A stretch of 64,000 nt of DNA, from positions 806,001-870,000 of the forward strand of contig NZ_JRHC01000001.1 of assembly GCF_000949475.1 (NCBI RefSeq), read 5' to 3'. The notes below the pieces were generated by a model. The model saw nothing but the letters and a program-made list of their open reading frames with translations. It was not told the origin of the DNA and searched no databases. This document shows, in pieces, positions 50,358 to 58,863 of this stretch. Position 1 is the first letter of the stretch, and each line of letters starts with the position of its first letter. The translations under genes were made by a program, and so were the position numbers. The stretch comes from Draconibacterium sediminis. Lineage in GTDB: Bacteria > Bacteroidota > Bacteroidia > Bacteroidales > Prolixibacteraceae.

Positions 50358-50454
50358 CGGTCTAACAAGTCAGACCTTTCGCCCTCATTCCTGCGGGGCT
50401 GACACTTCCGATTGCATCGGGGGCGCGTGGCAACTTGAAGATGAGCGTTAGCAG
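50358..50454 (+). repeat. Cassette boundary element A
   Basis: Starts GCGGTCTAACAAGTC and ends GGCAACTTGAAGATGAGCG plus TTAGCA. CTAAC pairs with GTTAG and AAGT with ACTT, with a ten-base bulge on the right arm. Inside are CGCCC/GGGCG and CCGAT/ATCGG hairpins. It lies between cassette genes 2 and 3, and closely resembles 51106-51235 over the CCGATTGC(A/G)TCGG to CAACTTG part. Confidence 0.55.
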
Positions 50455-50474
50455 CAAACATAAAATCGCATTTA

Positions 50475-51098
50475 ATGAAAGTTACTTTACTATTAATCGG
50501 AATACTGTTTTATCTAAATTGTAATGCATGTAGATGCCCAAAAGAAGAACGGGACAGTACTGTTCATAGAGCGATTCTCAATTCAGACATAATATTTACC
50601 GGAGAATTAATCTCGTGCGAATAAAATGACCCATTTGTTTTAGCTTATCAGTTTAAAATCAATGAACTTTTTAAGGGTGACTACCAGCGAGATACAATTA
50701 ATGGGTGTATAACAGGAATGTGCTCCGAAATTCCAAGAGAACCTGGACTTTGGATTGTTTACGCATCACAAATAAATGATTCAACAATTGAAATAAACAA
50801 TTGTAGTCCGACAATTTCTCTGACAAAAACAAATATTTTAATTCCACCAACTTCAATATTTCCTGAGTTTAAAGACCAAACTTCAGATTCACTAAAAGTG
50901 AAGATTTATAAACTTGAAAGAAAAACTGATGGGTTAAATTATTGGTTGTCTGACTTAGAAAAACTTCGAAAATATAAGGGAGAACACAATATAATAATGG
51001 AAACAAGAAATGAAAACAGACAAATTTATTTGATAGCATTTCTTGTTTTGGTGAATATAGTTTTACTGTCAAAAGTATTAAAAAAAAGAAGAAAATAA
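50475..51098 (+). pseudogene. NTR/TIMP-like secreted protein interrupted by an in-frame stop (cassette 3)
   Basis: Reading from the ATG at 50475 gives a lipoprotein-like start MKVTLLLIGILFYLNCNACR, then HRAILNSDIIFTGELISCE, a TAA at 50622-50624, and in the same frame NDPFVLAYQFKINELFKGDY and onward to 51098. The two halves read as one NTR-like domain (a cysteine start, SDIIFTGE, a KINELFKG-type strand, a GLWIVYAS strand) plus a C-terminal helix. The total would be 207 codons. A single base change restores the frame, so it is a recent loss or a sequencing error. Confidence 0.7.
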
Positions 51099-51105
51099 TT
51101 TAAAC

Positions 51106-51235
51106 CGCTAACAAGTTGTAATAGGCAGGCGGGAGTAAGAGCAGTCTGGCAAGTCCGAACTCGTACCCGATCTCCTGCGTATCTGCCGGTCCCGATTGCG
51201 TCGGGAGCGCCCGGCAACTTGCAAGTGAACGATTC
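51106..51235 (+). repeat. Cassette boundary element B (last, decayed)
   Basis: Starts CGCTAACAAGTTG and ends CGGCAACTTGCAAGTGAACG plus ATTC. CAAGTTG pairs with CAACTTG, and TCCCGATTGCGTCGGGA forms a hairpin. The right terminal GTTAG expected from element A has become ATT, as expected at the last, degenerate end of an array. Follows cassette gene 3 by eight bases. Confidence 0.5.
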
Positions 51236-51343
51236 CCAATTCATTAATCGTCATTCATCATCTTTTTTTACTTCCTCATTCACTCAATAACTCATTTACT
51301 AATTCGCACAATTACTATTTTATCCTAAATCACTAAACCTTCC

Positions 51344-51375
51344 TTTGTCCTTTCCACTTTTTCCTTGTATTTTTG
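51344..51375 (+). promoter_or_regulatory. Complete Bacteroidota promoter (-33/-7) of mnmA
   Basis: TTTG (51344-51347) and TATTTTTG (51368-51375) are separated by exactly 20 bases, the spacing expected between the -33 and -7 boxes of the Bacteroidota primary sigma factor. The mnmA ATG is 20 bases further on. This is the best promoter in the window and supports the phylum assignment. Confidence 0.75.
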
Positions 51376-51394
51376 CCGCCCTAAAAATGTATAA

Positions 51395-52573
51395 ATGAGC
51401 AGGGTAGTAGTAGGACTTTCCGGAGGTGTTGATTCGAGTGTGGCGGCCTGGCTGTTGAAAGAGCAGGGGCACGAGGTAATCGGTTTGTTTATGATTAACT
51501 ACCGCGAACGCGAAGGTGTGCTTACCAGTTCGTGTACGTGGGAAGAAGATTCGCTGATTGCCAAAATGGTGGCCAAAAAGCTCAATATCCCATTTCATAT
51601 TGTCGATTTGAGCGAGGATTACAAAAAACGCGTGGTGGATTATATGTTTGCCGAATACCAGGCCGGGCGCACGCCAAATCCCGATGTGCTGTGTAACCGC
51701 GAGATTAAATTCGACACTTTTATGGAAGAAGCCCTGAAGTTTGATGCCGATTTTGTGGCAACAGGGCATTACTGCCGCAAGTCGGAAGTAGAAGTGGATG
51801 GAGAAACCATTCATCAGCTTTTGGCCGGTAAAGATCCGAATAAAGACCAGAGTTATTTCCTGTGTCAGTTGAACCAGAAACAGCTGTCGAAAGCCATGTT
51901 TCCGGTGGGTGAGTTGTTAAAACCTAAGGTGCGCGATATTGCACGCCGGCAAAACCTGCCAACTGCCGAGCGTAAAGATTCGCAGGGTATTTGTTTTGTT
52001 GGGAAAGTTGATCTGCCTACCTTTTTGCAGCAGCAACTGGAACCGAAAGTGGGTAATGTTATTGAGATTCCGGCCAAATTCATGGAAAAGAAAAAGAATA
52101 TTGAGGTTTCGGAAGAAAACTATAAAAAGCTGTGTTTTCAGTTTCCGTATAAACCGTGGAATGGTGAAGTGATCGGCGAACATCAGGGCGCACATTTTTA
52201 TACCGTCGGTCAGCGTAAAGGGTTAAATATTGGTGGCCGCAAAGAGCCGCTTTTTGTTCTTGGCACCGATGTAAAACGCAACATAATATATGTGGGCGAA
52301 GGTTTTGAGCATCCCGGTTTGTACCGCAAAGGACTGTTTGTAGCCACTGAAAATATGCACTGGATACGTCCTGATCTGAAAATGCAGGTTGGCGAAAAAC
52401 GCGATTTTGATATCCGTATTCGTTACCGTCAGCCGCTGGAAAAAGGAACGATACATATAAAAGAAGACGGTGCCTGGTTCCTGTTCGAAAACGAACAACG
52501 GGGAATCACCTCCGGGCAATTTGCTGCCTGGTATCTCGATGATGAACTGATCGGTTCCGGAGCGATTTTATAA
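51395..52573 (+). CDS. mnmA: tRNA 2-thiouridylase MnmA
   Basis: 392 residues. The ATP-pyrophosphatase loop SGGVDSSVAAWLL, the catalytic cysteine region NPDVLCNREIKF, ATGHYCR, the segment KDQSYFLCQL, and the second catalytic cysteine in SQGICFVGKV are all in place. It thiolates U34 of Lys, Glu and Gln tRNAs. Sulfur is delivered by IscS or a sulfur relay encoded elsewhere. It has its own complete promoter (51344-51375). Confidence 0.96.
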   Translation: MSRVVVGLSGGVDSSVAAWLLKEQGHEVIGLFMINYREREGVLTSSCTWEEDSLIAKMVAKKLNIPFHIVDLSEDYKKRVVDYMFAEYQAGRTPNPDVLCNREIKFDTFMEEALKFDADFVATGHYCRKSEVEVDGETIHQLLAGKDPNKDQSYFLCQLNQKQLSKAMFPVGELLKPKVRDIARRQNLPTAERKDSQGICFVGKVDLPTFLQQQLEPKVGNVIEIPAKFMEKKKNIEVSEENYKKLCFQFPYKPWNGEVIGEHQGAHFYTVGQRKGLNIGGRKEPLFVLGTDVKRNIIYVGEGFEHPGLYRKGLFVATENMHWIRPDLKMQVGEKRDFDIRIRYRQPLEKGTIHIKEDGAWFLFENEQRGITSGQFAAWYLDDELIGSGAIL

Positions 52574-52640
52574 GATGGAGGGACTGAGGGATTGAAGGAC
52601 TGAAGGGAAGGAATGGTTAAATGCGATAATGCTTTAATGA

Positions 52641-52711
52641 TGATCCGGCATCCAGCATCTAGAATCCAATATCGAGCATCCGGCATCCAGGATCGAGTAT
52701 CGAGCATCCAG
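52641..52711 (+). repeat. Degenerate tandem decamer array
   Basis: Between mnmA and yicC, units of the form GAGCATCCAG / GGCATCCAGC / GATCGAGTAT repeat about seven times with drift, in an ATC-AGC rhythm. A shorter cousin sits at 53663-53698 (CTCGTAGCTAGCAGCTCGAG). No known function; slippage-prone sequence. Confidence 0.5.
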
Positions 52712-52757
52712 TTTTCAACATCAGGAATCCGTTCGGCTGTTTTTACAGACTTTATAC

Positions 52758-52765
52758 TAAATTTG
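52758..52765 (+). promoter_or_regulatory. Bacteroidota -7 box upstream of yicC
   Basis: TAAATTTG, an exact TAnnTTTG, 17 bases before the yicC ATG. A -33 TTTG is not clear (GTTCGGCTGTTTT lies at the right distance). Confidence 0.45.
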
Positions 52766-52782
52766 AATAAAATTATTTTCAC

Positions 52783-53658
52783 ATGATAAAATCAATGACC
52801 GGCTTTGGTAAAGCCGAATTCGAGGTAAACAACAAAAAGATTACCATTGAAATTAAATCGCTAAACAGTAAACAAATCGATATTAACACCCGTACTCCCG
52901 CCTTGTATCGCGAAAAAGATATTATAATTCGTAAAGCGATTGCCGAAAAACTGGTACGCGGTAAAGTTGATTTTAACATCTATGTTGAAAACCTGGGCGA
53001 CGAAACCAATTCGAAAATTAACGAGCCCATTCTGAAAGGTTATTACAATCAACTGAACGAGATCAGCAAAGAACTGGGATTGGCTGTTGACCAAAGTACT
53101 TTGCAGGCAGCTATGCGTTTGCCCGATGTGGTAAAAACCGAATACGAAACACTCGACGAAGCAGAATGGGAAACCATTTATGCCAATATTCTTGCCGCAC
53201 TTGGCGATATTAACGATTTCCGCGAGAACGAAGGAAAAGCATTGGAGGCTGATATTATTGGCAATGTGGAGAACATCAGTACTTTGTTAAAACAGGTTGA
53301 ACCGTTCGAGAAGCAGCGGATTGAAGCGTTGAAGGTTCGTTTAACGGATAACCTGGAAGCCCTGAAGATGAATGGCAATGTAGATGAAAACCGTTTTGAG
53401 CAGGAACTGATCTTTTACCTTGAAAAACTGGACATTAACGAGGAGAAAGTTCGTTTGGCCAACCATTGCGAGTATTTCTTCGAAACCGCAAAACAAAACG
53501 GCGCGTCGGGTAAAAAACTTGGTTTTATATCGCAGGAGATCGGTCGCGAGATTAACACCATCGGATCAAAAGCCAACGAAACCAATATTCAGCGTATCGT
53601 TGTACAAATGAAAGACCATCTGGAGCGCGTTAAAGAACAATTGTTAAACGTACTTTAG
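52783..53658 (+). CDS. yicC: YicC-family endoribonuclease
   Basis: 291 residues with the N-terminal MIKSMTGFGKAEFEVNNKKI, the IEIKSLNSKQIDIN segment, and the C-terminal SGKKLGFISQEIGREINTIG and IQRIVVQMKDHLERVKEQ. YicC proteins degrade some small RNAs (family knowledge). It precedes gmk (47 bases) and nadD on the same strand, an order seen in many Bacteroidota. Confidence 0.94.
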   Translation: MIKSMTGFGKAEFEVNNKKITIEIKSLNSKQIDINTRTPALYREKDIIIRKAIAEKLVRGKVDFNIYVENLGDETNSKINEPILKGYYNQLNEISKELGLAVDQSTLQAAMRLPDVVKTEYETLDEAEWETIYANILAALGDINDFRENEGKALEADIIGNVENISTLLKQVEPFEKQRIEALKVRLTDNLEALKMNGNVDENRFEQELIFYLEKLDINEEKVRLANHCEYFFETAKQNGASGKKLGFISQEIGREINTIGSKANETNIQRIVVQMKDHLERVKEQLLNVL

Positions 53659-53705
53659 TGAGTAAAATCTCGTAGCTAGCAGCTCGAGGCTCGTAGCTTA
53701 AAATC

Positions 53706-54272
53706 ATGAAAGGAAAATTGATCATCTTCTCAGCTCCATCAGGGGCAGGAAAAACTACCATCGTAAAACATTTGTTAAAGCAAGGTTTCGATCTTGAATT
53801 TTCGATATCGGCCACCAGCCGTGAACCACGCCACACCGAAATGCACGGTAAAGATTACTACTTTTTATCGGGAGAAGAGTTTTTGGCAAAAGTGGAAAAC
53901 GATGAGTTTCTGGAGTGGGAAGAAGTTTACAAAGGAACCAGTTACGGAACGCTGAAAAGTGAAGTGGAACGTATTCGCGAACAAGGCAAAAACGTGATCT
54001 TTGATGTGGATGTTGTTGGCGGCCTGAATATTAAAAAATATTACGGCGATGAGGCTCTGGCTGTTTTTGTTCAGCCTCCTTCGGTGGAAGAGTTGCGTAA
54101 CCGCCTGGTTGGCCGCTCAACCGACAGCGAAGAAAAAATTGCCATGCGCGTAGCCAAAGCCGAGCACGAATTAAGCTTTGCCCCACAGTTTGATGTGGTA
54201 ATTGTAAACGACAAGCTGGAAGACGCTTTTGTGGAGGCTGAAAAAATTATCACGGAATTTCTGAGGAAGTAA
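53706..54272 (+). CDS. gmk: Guanylate kinase
   Basis: 188 residues. P-loop SAPSGAGKTTIVKHLL, the GMP-binding segment SATSREPRHTEMHGKDYYFLS and EYKGTSYGT-type VYKGTSYGTL, and VIFDVDVVGGLNIKKYY. It phosphorylates GMP to GDP. The length is normal. It is followed by nadD after 80 bases of low-complexity spacer. Confidence 0.96.
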   Translation: MKGKLIIFSAPSGAGKTTIVKHLLKQGFDLEFSISATSREPRHTEMHGKDYYFLSGEEFLAKVENDEFLEWEEVYKGTSYGTLKSEVERIREQGKNVIFDVDVVGGLNIKKYYGDEALAVFVQPPSVEELRNRLVGRSTDSEEKIAMRVAKAEHELSFAPQFDVVIVNDKLEDAFVEAEKIITEFLRK

Positions 54273-54352
54273 AAAAATCCAATAATGAATGTTCAATGTA
54301 GAATTTCTAAATTTGGATATTGAATATTCAGTATTGGGAGTTTTAAAATGAT

Positions 54353-54976
54353 ATGAATAACCTGGTTAACGACATACTCGCACCCAAAACCAATCTGAAG
54401 TTAAAGATCGGGTTATATTTTGGTAGCTACAATCCCATACATATCGGGCATTTGGCCATTGCCAACTATATGGTGGAATACACCGACATCGACCAGCTTT
54501 GGTTTGTGGTGTCGCCGCATAATCCGCTAAAAAAGAAAAATAATCTGCTTGACGATTACCAGCGTTTGGAGCTTGTGCACCGTGCTGTTGAAGGCGATGA
54601 CCGCTTTCGGGCTTCAAATATCGAATTCAGCCTGCCAAAACCCAGTTATACGGTCGACACATTGGCTTATTTAAAAGAACAGCACCCGAACTATCATTTT
54701 AAAATATTGATGGGCTCGGACAATCTCGAAAACTTTCATAAGTGGAAAAATTACGAAACCATACTCAGGGATTACGGAATAATAGTTTATCCACGCCCCG
54801 GTTTCGATCCGGATAAGGTGCTGGTGGAGAAAAATATAACGATGGCCAAAGATGCTCCGTTAATGGAAATCTCTTCATCGTTTATTCGTAAGGCCATAAA
54901 AGAGGGAAAAGATGTGCGTCATTTTCTTCCGCAGAAAAGCTGGGAGTACCTCGAGGAAATGAATTTTTACCGATAG
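54353..54976 (+). CDS. nadD: Nicotinate-nucleotide adenylyltransferase
   Basis: 207 residues. Nucleotidyltransferase motif FGSYNPIHIGHLAIANYM, the WFVVSPHNPLKK loop, LMGSDNLENFHKWKNY and the C-terminal ISSSFIRKAIKEG. It makes NaAD from nicotinate mononucleotide in NAD synthesis. The stop is directly next to the stop of the convergent LuxR gene (one base apart). Confidence 0.95.
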   Translation: MNNLVNDILAPKTNLKLKIGLYFGSYNPIHIGHLAIANYMVEYTDIDQLWFVVSPHNPLKKKNNLLDDYQRLELVHRAVEGDDRFRASNIEFSLPKPSYTVDTLAYLKEQHPNYHFKILMGSDNLENFHKWKNYETILRDYGIIVYPRPGFDPDKVLVEKNITMAKDAPLMEISSSFIRKAIKEGKDVRHFLPQKSWEYLEEMNFYR

Positions 54977-55750
54977 CTAAATTACTCCTTCGCGAACGCA
55001 ACGTGCAATCAATTCGGTGGTGTTGTTGCAATCCGTTTTTTTCAGAATATTTTTTTTGTGGGTATTAATGGTGTGTGGCGAAATATTTAAAACTTCGGCT
55101 ATTTCGGCGAATGTTTTTCCTTTGGCAACATTAGAGAGAATTTCTTTCTCCCGGGCAGTAAAAAGTGTATGATAGTTGAGTTCCTCCGGATGAAAATCAT
55201 CGTCGGTAGATAAGGAGTAGTAGGATGGAAGACCATCGCCGATAAACGAAATTTTATGATCCACAGCCATATTCAGGTAAGTAACATCGGTATGAATTCC
55301 TAACACTTGTTGGACTTTGCCATCTTCCGAAACAGTAAGTGTTTTCGATTGTTGCAGAATAGTTTTATAATTTCCGTTGGCGTGTCGTAGCCGCAACAAA
55401 TACACCACTTTATATTTTAAAATATCTTCGGTTGCCAGGTGGTTTAGAATAAAATCAACCGCTTTGGCCTCTTTTCGATGCATTTGTTTCAGGTCTTCAG
55501 GATGCACTAACTCAAACAGTGTGTCAAGACTCCATTCTTTGGTGCTTAACCCTAAAACGTCTTCAATGCGCGAATCGACATACTCCATTTCGAGCGTATC
55601 GAAGTTCATGATGTAGTAATAGAAACTTCCGGCAGAAAATAAATTGGCCACTTGTTCAATGATGTTTAGGTATAACTCCGATTTCACCGGGCGCCCAACT
55701 TTGTTAGGTTCCCAGGCTTTTTTTATTTTGTTTATACTCTTTTCATCCAT
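54977..55750 (-). CDS. PAS-LuxR family transcriptional regulator
   Basis: 257 residues from the ATG of MDEKSINKIKKAW; a TTG start seven codons upstream is possible. A PAS-type domain (about 35-165) contains FDTLEMEYVDSRIEDVLGL, VHPEDLKQMHRKEA and an IHTDVTYLN end. A LuxR helix-turn-helix (about 190-250) reads FTAREKEILSNVAKGKTFAE then IAEVLNISPHTINTHKKNIL. There is no receiver domain, so it probably senses a ligand or partner itself. Stands alone. Confidence 0.85.
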   Translation of the reverse strand: MDEKSINKIKKAWEPNKVGRPVKSELYLNIIEQVANLFSAGSFYYYIMNFDTLEMEYVDSRIEDVLGLSTKEWSLDTLFELVHPEDLKQMHRKEAKAVDFILNHLATEDILKYKVVYLLRLRHANGNYKTILQQSKTLTVSEDGKVQQVLGIHTDVTYLNMAVDHKISFIGDGLPSYYSLSTDDDFHPEELNYHTLFTAREKEILSNVAKGKTFAEIAEVLNISPHTINTHKKNILKKTDCNNTTELIARCVREGVI

Positions 55751-55906
55751 AACCGAAACATGATGTCCCAAATTTCCAACCTACAATGTACGTAAAAATA
55801 CCCAATATTAGGTATTTACTTTTTGGCTTTCCTGCTATAACTTGCAGGAGCTTTAAAAAAAAGCAAAAAACAAGAATTAAGACGTTCTCCGGTCACACGA
55901 AATTAT

Positions 55907-55940
55907 AAAAGCAGGATTCCAGGCTCCTGCTTTTTTTTTT
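55907..55940. terminator. Bidirectional terminator between the LuxR and ChaN-like genes
   Basis: AAAAGCAGGA and TCCTGCTTTT form a 10-bp stem (55907-55916 and 55925-55934) with T-runs on both strands. It lies just past the ChaN-like stop codon and can terminate that minus-strand transcript. Confidence 0.8.
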
Positions 55941-56805
55941 ATCGTGTTCGGGTCATATCCTCATCCACACAAATTGTAAAATCTGCAGCACCCGTATTTT
56001 TTTCTGTTAATTCCGAAATATCATCCTGAGTAACCGAATGTATCGTAACAATGTTCAGCTCCGGTTTTTCGTGTTTGAGGTACCAGTAAATACTTTCAAA
56101 ATTTTGCGAGTGATAGGCGCCATGGTAATGCAAAAGTACTTTTCCCGGCTCCCAGTTCTGCAGTATGAAGTGTGCCATGGTGGCATCTTTTATGGCTTGT
56201 GCTTTCGGGAAATTGGCCGTAACATGGCTACCCATTCCTTCCATTTTCATCATACTGGCATAACAATTCAACGTTGAATCGTAAGCAGGCGGCAGCGGTG
56301 GTAAAAAAGCTTTTGCTTCGTCCGAAAGTTCTTCCAATCCTTCAAAACCTTTTGTATTAACCAGCGATGCATAACGACGCGGAACGTTGGTGGCCACAAA
56401 ATAAAGGCCACTGTCTTTGGCAAATTCCACCAGCGGTTTGTAATCGGTTTTAAAATTGGGCCACAAACGTATTTCGTCTTCAAAATTCCGGTTCGATATT
56501 TTTCCCGAAAGGTATTCATCCATAATCACCTGGTTATCGCTTTCAAACATTTCGGCACCCAGAACCAGGTTTTTACCCTGTTGTTGATACAGGTCTTTTG
56601 TGAGTTCCAGCTGCAGCCAGTGCGAAATAGGATTGTCGTGCAACTCGCCAAACAATACAATGTCGGCGTCTTCCATTTGCTTCAGCATTTTTTCGTATTT
56701 CACCGGCTTGCCATCTTTATTAAAAAGCACGTAGGCCGGTTTGTCGGATTTAAACGAGGAGAATAAAAACAAAGCGAGAGTACTTAGAATCAGAAAGTTC
56801 TTCAT
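55939..56805 (-). CDS. ChaN/Tiki-like (DUF399) exported protein
   Basis: 288 residues from the ATG of MKNFLILSTLALFLFSS; the frame extends further upstream but a signal peptide starts here. After the signal peptide, ADIVLFGELHDNPISHWLQL is the ChaN family motif (GE-x-HDN), then LVLGAEMFESDNQVIMDEYL and VLLHYHGAYHSQNF. Some family members bind haem and are iron-regulated. There is no haem uptake gene nearby. It is divergent from the esterase gene at 56878. Confidence 0.8.
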   Translation of the reverse strand: MKNFLILSTLALFLFSSFKSDKPAYVLFNKDGKPVKYEKMLKQMEDADIVLFGELHDNPISHWLQLELTKDLYQQQGKNLVLGAEMFESDNQVIMDEYLSGKISNRNFEDEIRLWPNFKTDYKPLVEFAKDSGLYFVATNVPRRYASLVNTKGFEGLEELSDEAKAFLPPLPPAYDSTLNCYASMMKMEGMGSHVTANFPKAQAIKDATMAHFILQNWEPGKVLLHYHGAYHSQNFESIYWYLKHEKPELNIVTIHSVTQDDISELTEKNTGAADFTICVDEDMTRTR

Positions 56806-56877
56806 TTTTTTAATTTTAAACATTGATAACAACAAAAAAAACTTCATAGAGTTTATGAAGTAAAGCAATTGCCTGAA

Positions 56878-57807
56878 ATGTACAAAATCCTGCTTTCAAT
56901 AACGCTTGTTTTTCTTACTGAACTCACTTTTTCGCAACGATGGACGGAAACGATGCATGTTGAAGTTGACGGGCTGGAGCGAAACTACGAGTTGTTTGTA
57001 CCCGAAAATTATTCGGAGGGAAACGATTATCCGGTAGTGTTTGTTTTACACGGCGGAGGCGGAAAAGCCGGCCGCATGCCACGATTTACAAAGTATCGTT
57101 TTAATGAGCTGGCTGAGCGCGATGGTTTTATTGCCGTTTATCCGAATGGCTATAAAAAAGGGTGGAACGATGGCGACCGCGACACGCTGGCTGTTGCACG
57201 CAGATTGAATATCGATGATGTGGGCTTTTTTGATGTTTTGATCGACGATCTCGATGCAAAACTTTCAATTGATAGAGATCGTGTTTTTGCCTGTGGAATT
57301 TCTAATGGTGGATTTATGGTGCAGCGATTGGCGCTTGAACGCTCCGAAGTTTTTAAAGCTATTGCTATTGTGGCGGCAAATATGAGTGAAGATCAGCAGC
57401 AAATTGTCCCTGAAAATCCTGTTTCGGTGTTATTTATTTGCGGCACTGCTGATCCGTTGGTTCCATACAACGGCGGGCCGGTAACCGTTTTAAAACAAAA
57501 AAGGGGAGAGGTGGTGAGCGTTGATAAAAGCTTAAACTTCTGGAAACAACAAAATGGATGTTTCGAATTAGCCGAAGAGAGCGAACTGCCCGATACAAAT
57601 ACGTCAGACGATTGTAAGGTTCACAAAACGGTTTGGAAAAATCCGGATGATCCGAACATCCGTGTGGTTAATCTCCGGGTTGAAAACGGTGGACATACCT
57701 GGCCGGGAGCCCGACAATATTTGCCTGAAACGTTAATTGGCAATGTAAATCAGGATATCGATGGCTGCGATGTGATATGGGAGTTTTTTAAATCAGTGAG
57801 TCTTTGA
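56878..57807 (+). CDS. Exported PHB-depolymerase-like esterase (LpqC family)
   Basis: 309 residues from the ATG of MYKILLSITLVFLTELTF. A signal peptide, then an alpha/beta hydrolase: VVFVLHGGGGKAGRMPRF, the nucleophile elbow CGISNGGFM (Ser), FICGTADPLVPYNGG (Asp) and NGGHTWPGA (His). The order and the HGGGG oxyanion segment match LpqC/polyhydroxybutyrate-depolymerase-like and feruloyl esterases. A carbohydrate-ester substrate is as likely as PHB. Confidence 0.85.
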   Translation: MYKILLSITLVFLTELTFSQRWTETMHVEVDGLERNYELFVPENYSEGNDYPVVFVLHGGGGKAGRMPRFTKYRFNELAERDGFIAVYPNGYKKGWNDGDRDTLAVARRLNIDDVGFFDVLIDDLDAKLSIDRDRVFACGISNGGFMVQRLALERSEVFKAIAIVAANMSEDQQQIVPENPVSVLFICGTADPLVPYNGGPVTVLKQKRGEVVSVDKSLNFWKQQNGCFELAEESELPDTNTSDDCKVHKTVWKNPDDPNIRVVNLRVENGGHTWPGARQYLPETLIGNVNQDIDGCDVIWEFFKSVSL

Positions 57808-57922
57808 TTTTAATGAGTCAAAATCAGCTAGCCGAACTGATCCCAAGCAAAGTCGAGGGATCTTATGACGTTTTATGGATAGCATGGAATGGGTACTTCT
57901 TAATAAAAATAAATTAGCTTAA

Positions 57923-58531
57923 ATGTTGGAAACCGGCTTTGTTTACAGTACAATAATCGATCCGCTGCTCGGAAATCTGCGCAAACGGCTTGCTCTTGAA
58001 ATTAACAAAGGCGATACCGTAATTGACATCGCTTGCGGAACAGGTGCGCAGTTGTTTGAGCTTGCCGATAAAGCCAAATCGCTAACCGGCGTTGATCTTT
58101 CCGCATCGATGATAAGTTATGCTACCAACCACGCCCAAAAGAAAAAGATTAACAATGCTTCTTTTGTTGTTTGCGATGCCACTGACTTAAGTTTGTTTTA
58201 TCAGCAAAAATTTGATGTGGCTATACTTTCCATGGCTTTGCACCAGTTTGAGCCGGGCTTATATAAAGTCATTCTTGGTGAGGTAAAAAAAGTTGCTGAA
58301 AAAATTGTAGTGTTGGACTATGCTGTTCCCTTGCCCAAAAATTATGTGGGTGTTGGCAGCAAAGTTGCCGAGTTTCTGGCAGGAGTTGAACACAGCCGTA
58401 ATTTTAAAAGCTATACAAAAGCAGGTGGTTTAACTACTATTTTACCGGCCAACGGATTTGTGATCAAACGATCAAAATTTATCGGTAAAGGAGCCTTCCA
58501 ATTGGTTGTTGCACAAAATTGTGCCGTGTAA
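57923..58531 (+). CDS. Class I SAM-dependent methyltransferase
   Basis: 202 residues. Motif I VIDIACGTGAQLFELA, motif II TGVDLSASMISYA, then FVVCDATDLSLF and FDVAILSMALHQFEP. UbiE/menG-like in layout but without the menG-specific ends, so the substrate is unknown. The spacer before it carries a GATCCC/GGGATC inverted repeat (57839-57862). The terminator at 58713 lies 180 bases downstream. Confidence 0.85.
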   Translation: MLETGFVYSTIIDPLLGNLRKRLALEINKGDTVIDIACGTGAQLFELADKAKSLTGVDLSASMISYATNHAQKKKINNASFVVCDATDLSLFYQQKFDVAILSMALHQFEPGLYKVILGEVKKVAEKIVVLDYAVPLPKNYVGVGSKVAEFLAGVEHSRNFKSYTKAGGLTTILPANGFVIKRSKFIGKGAFQLVVAQNCAV

Positions 58532-58635
58532 TTTGTACTCTGTTAGCTTTTTACCTGAATTAACACTTTTAACATTCCTAAAAACAGTTTAACAATAATT
58601 TACCTTAGTTAAATCGCCTTAACAGAATTATGCTC

Positions 58636-58746
58636 TATTTTTGAAATGTGGTTAAGAAATTTTTAAAGCTGTAGGAATACAGGAAAAGTATTCAGAAAAC
58701 GTCAGAAACTATGGGTTGTCTTTTAACAAAAGGCAGCCCTTTTTTG
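58636..58746 (+). ncRNA. Candidate small RNA: -7 box plus terminator in a gene-free region
   Basis: TATTTTTG (58636-58643) is an exact TAnnTTTG box, and about 70 bases further is a strong terminator: GGGTTGTCTTTT pairs with AAAAGGCAGCCC (58713-58739) followed by TTTTTT. No ORF lies between. This could be a small RNA of about 95 bases or simply the long 3' end of the methyltransferase transcript. The second is also plausible. Confidence 0.35.
58713..58746 (+). terminator. Intrinsic terminator
   Basis: A 12-bp stem with two G-T pairs around AAC, and a T-tract. Ends either the methyltransferase message or the candidate small RNA. Confidence 0.85.
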
Positions 58747-58863
58747 TGATTTGAATGAAGAATGGTGATTAACGATTTGTGAAGGCAGAAGTAGTGCCGG
58801 CACAAAATCTACTCCTGGTTTCTAATGAAAACGAAGCAGTATCAAGCACAAGAGTCCACTTTT

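Larger units (their letters stand above)
48361..51235 (+). mobile_element. Three-gene cassette-like array without integrase (CALIN-like)
   Basis: Three genes, all on the plus strand and all for exported proteins, each begin 15-28 bases after a GTTAGCA/GTTCGCC heptamer (48361, 49490, 50448). Each is followed by a structured boundary element of about 90-145 bases (49350-49496, 50358-50454, 51106-51235). The DNA is visibly more AT-rich than both flanks. This is the layout of integron gene cassettes that lack an integrase, but the boundary arms are not canonical attC, so the class is uncertain. Confidence 0.45.

Noticed and set aside
50622-50624. Selenocysteine or recoding at the in-frame stop in cassette 3
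   Set aside because: The codon is TAA, not TGA, and no recoding structure is evident.
48361-51235. Classical integron with attI and integrase
   Set aside because: No integrase ORF lies in or beside the island and the arms differ from canonical attC, so only a cassette-like array is claimed.
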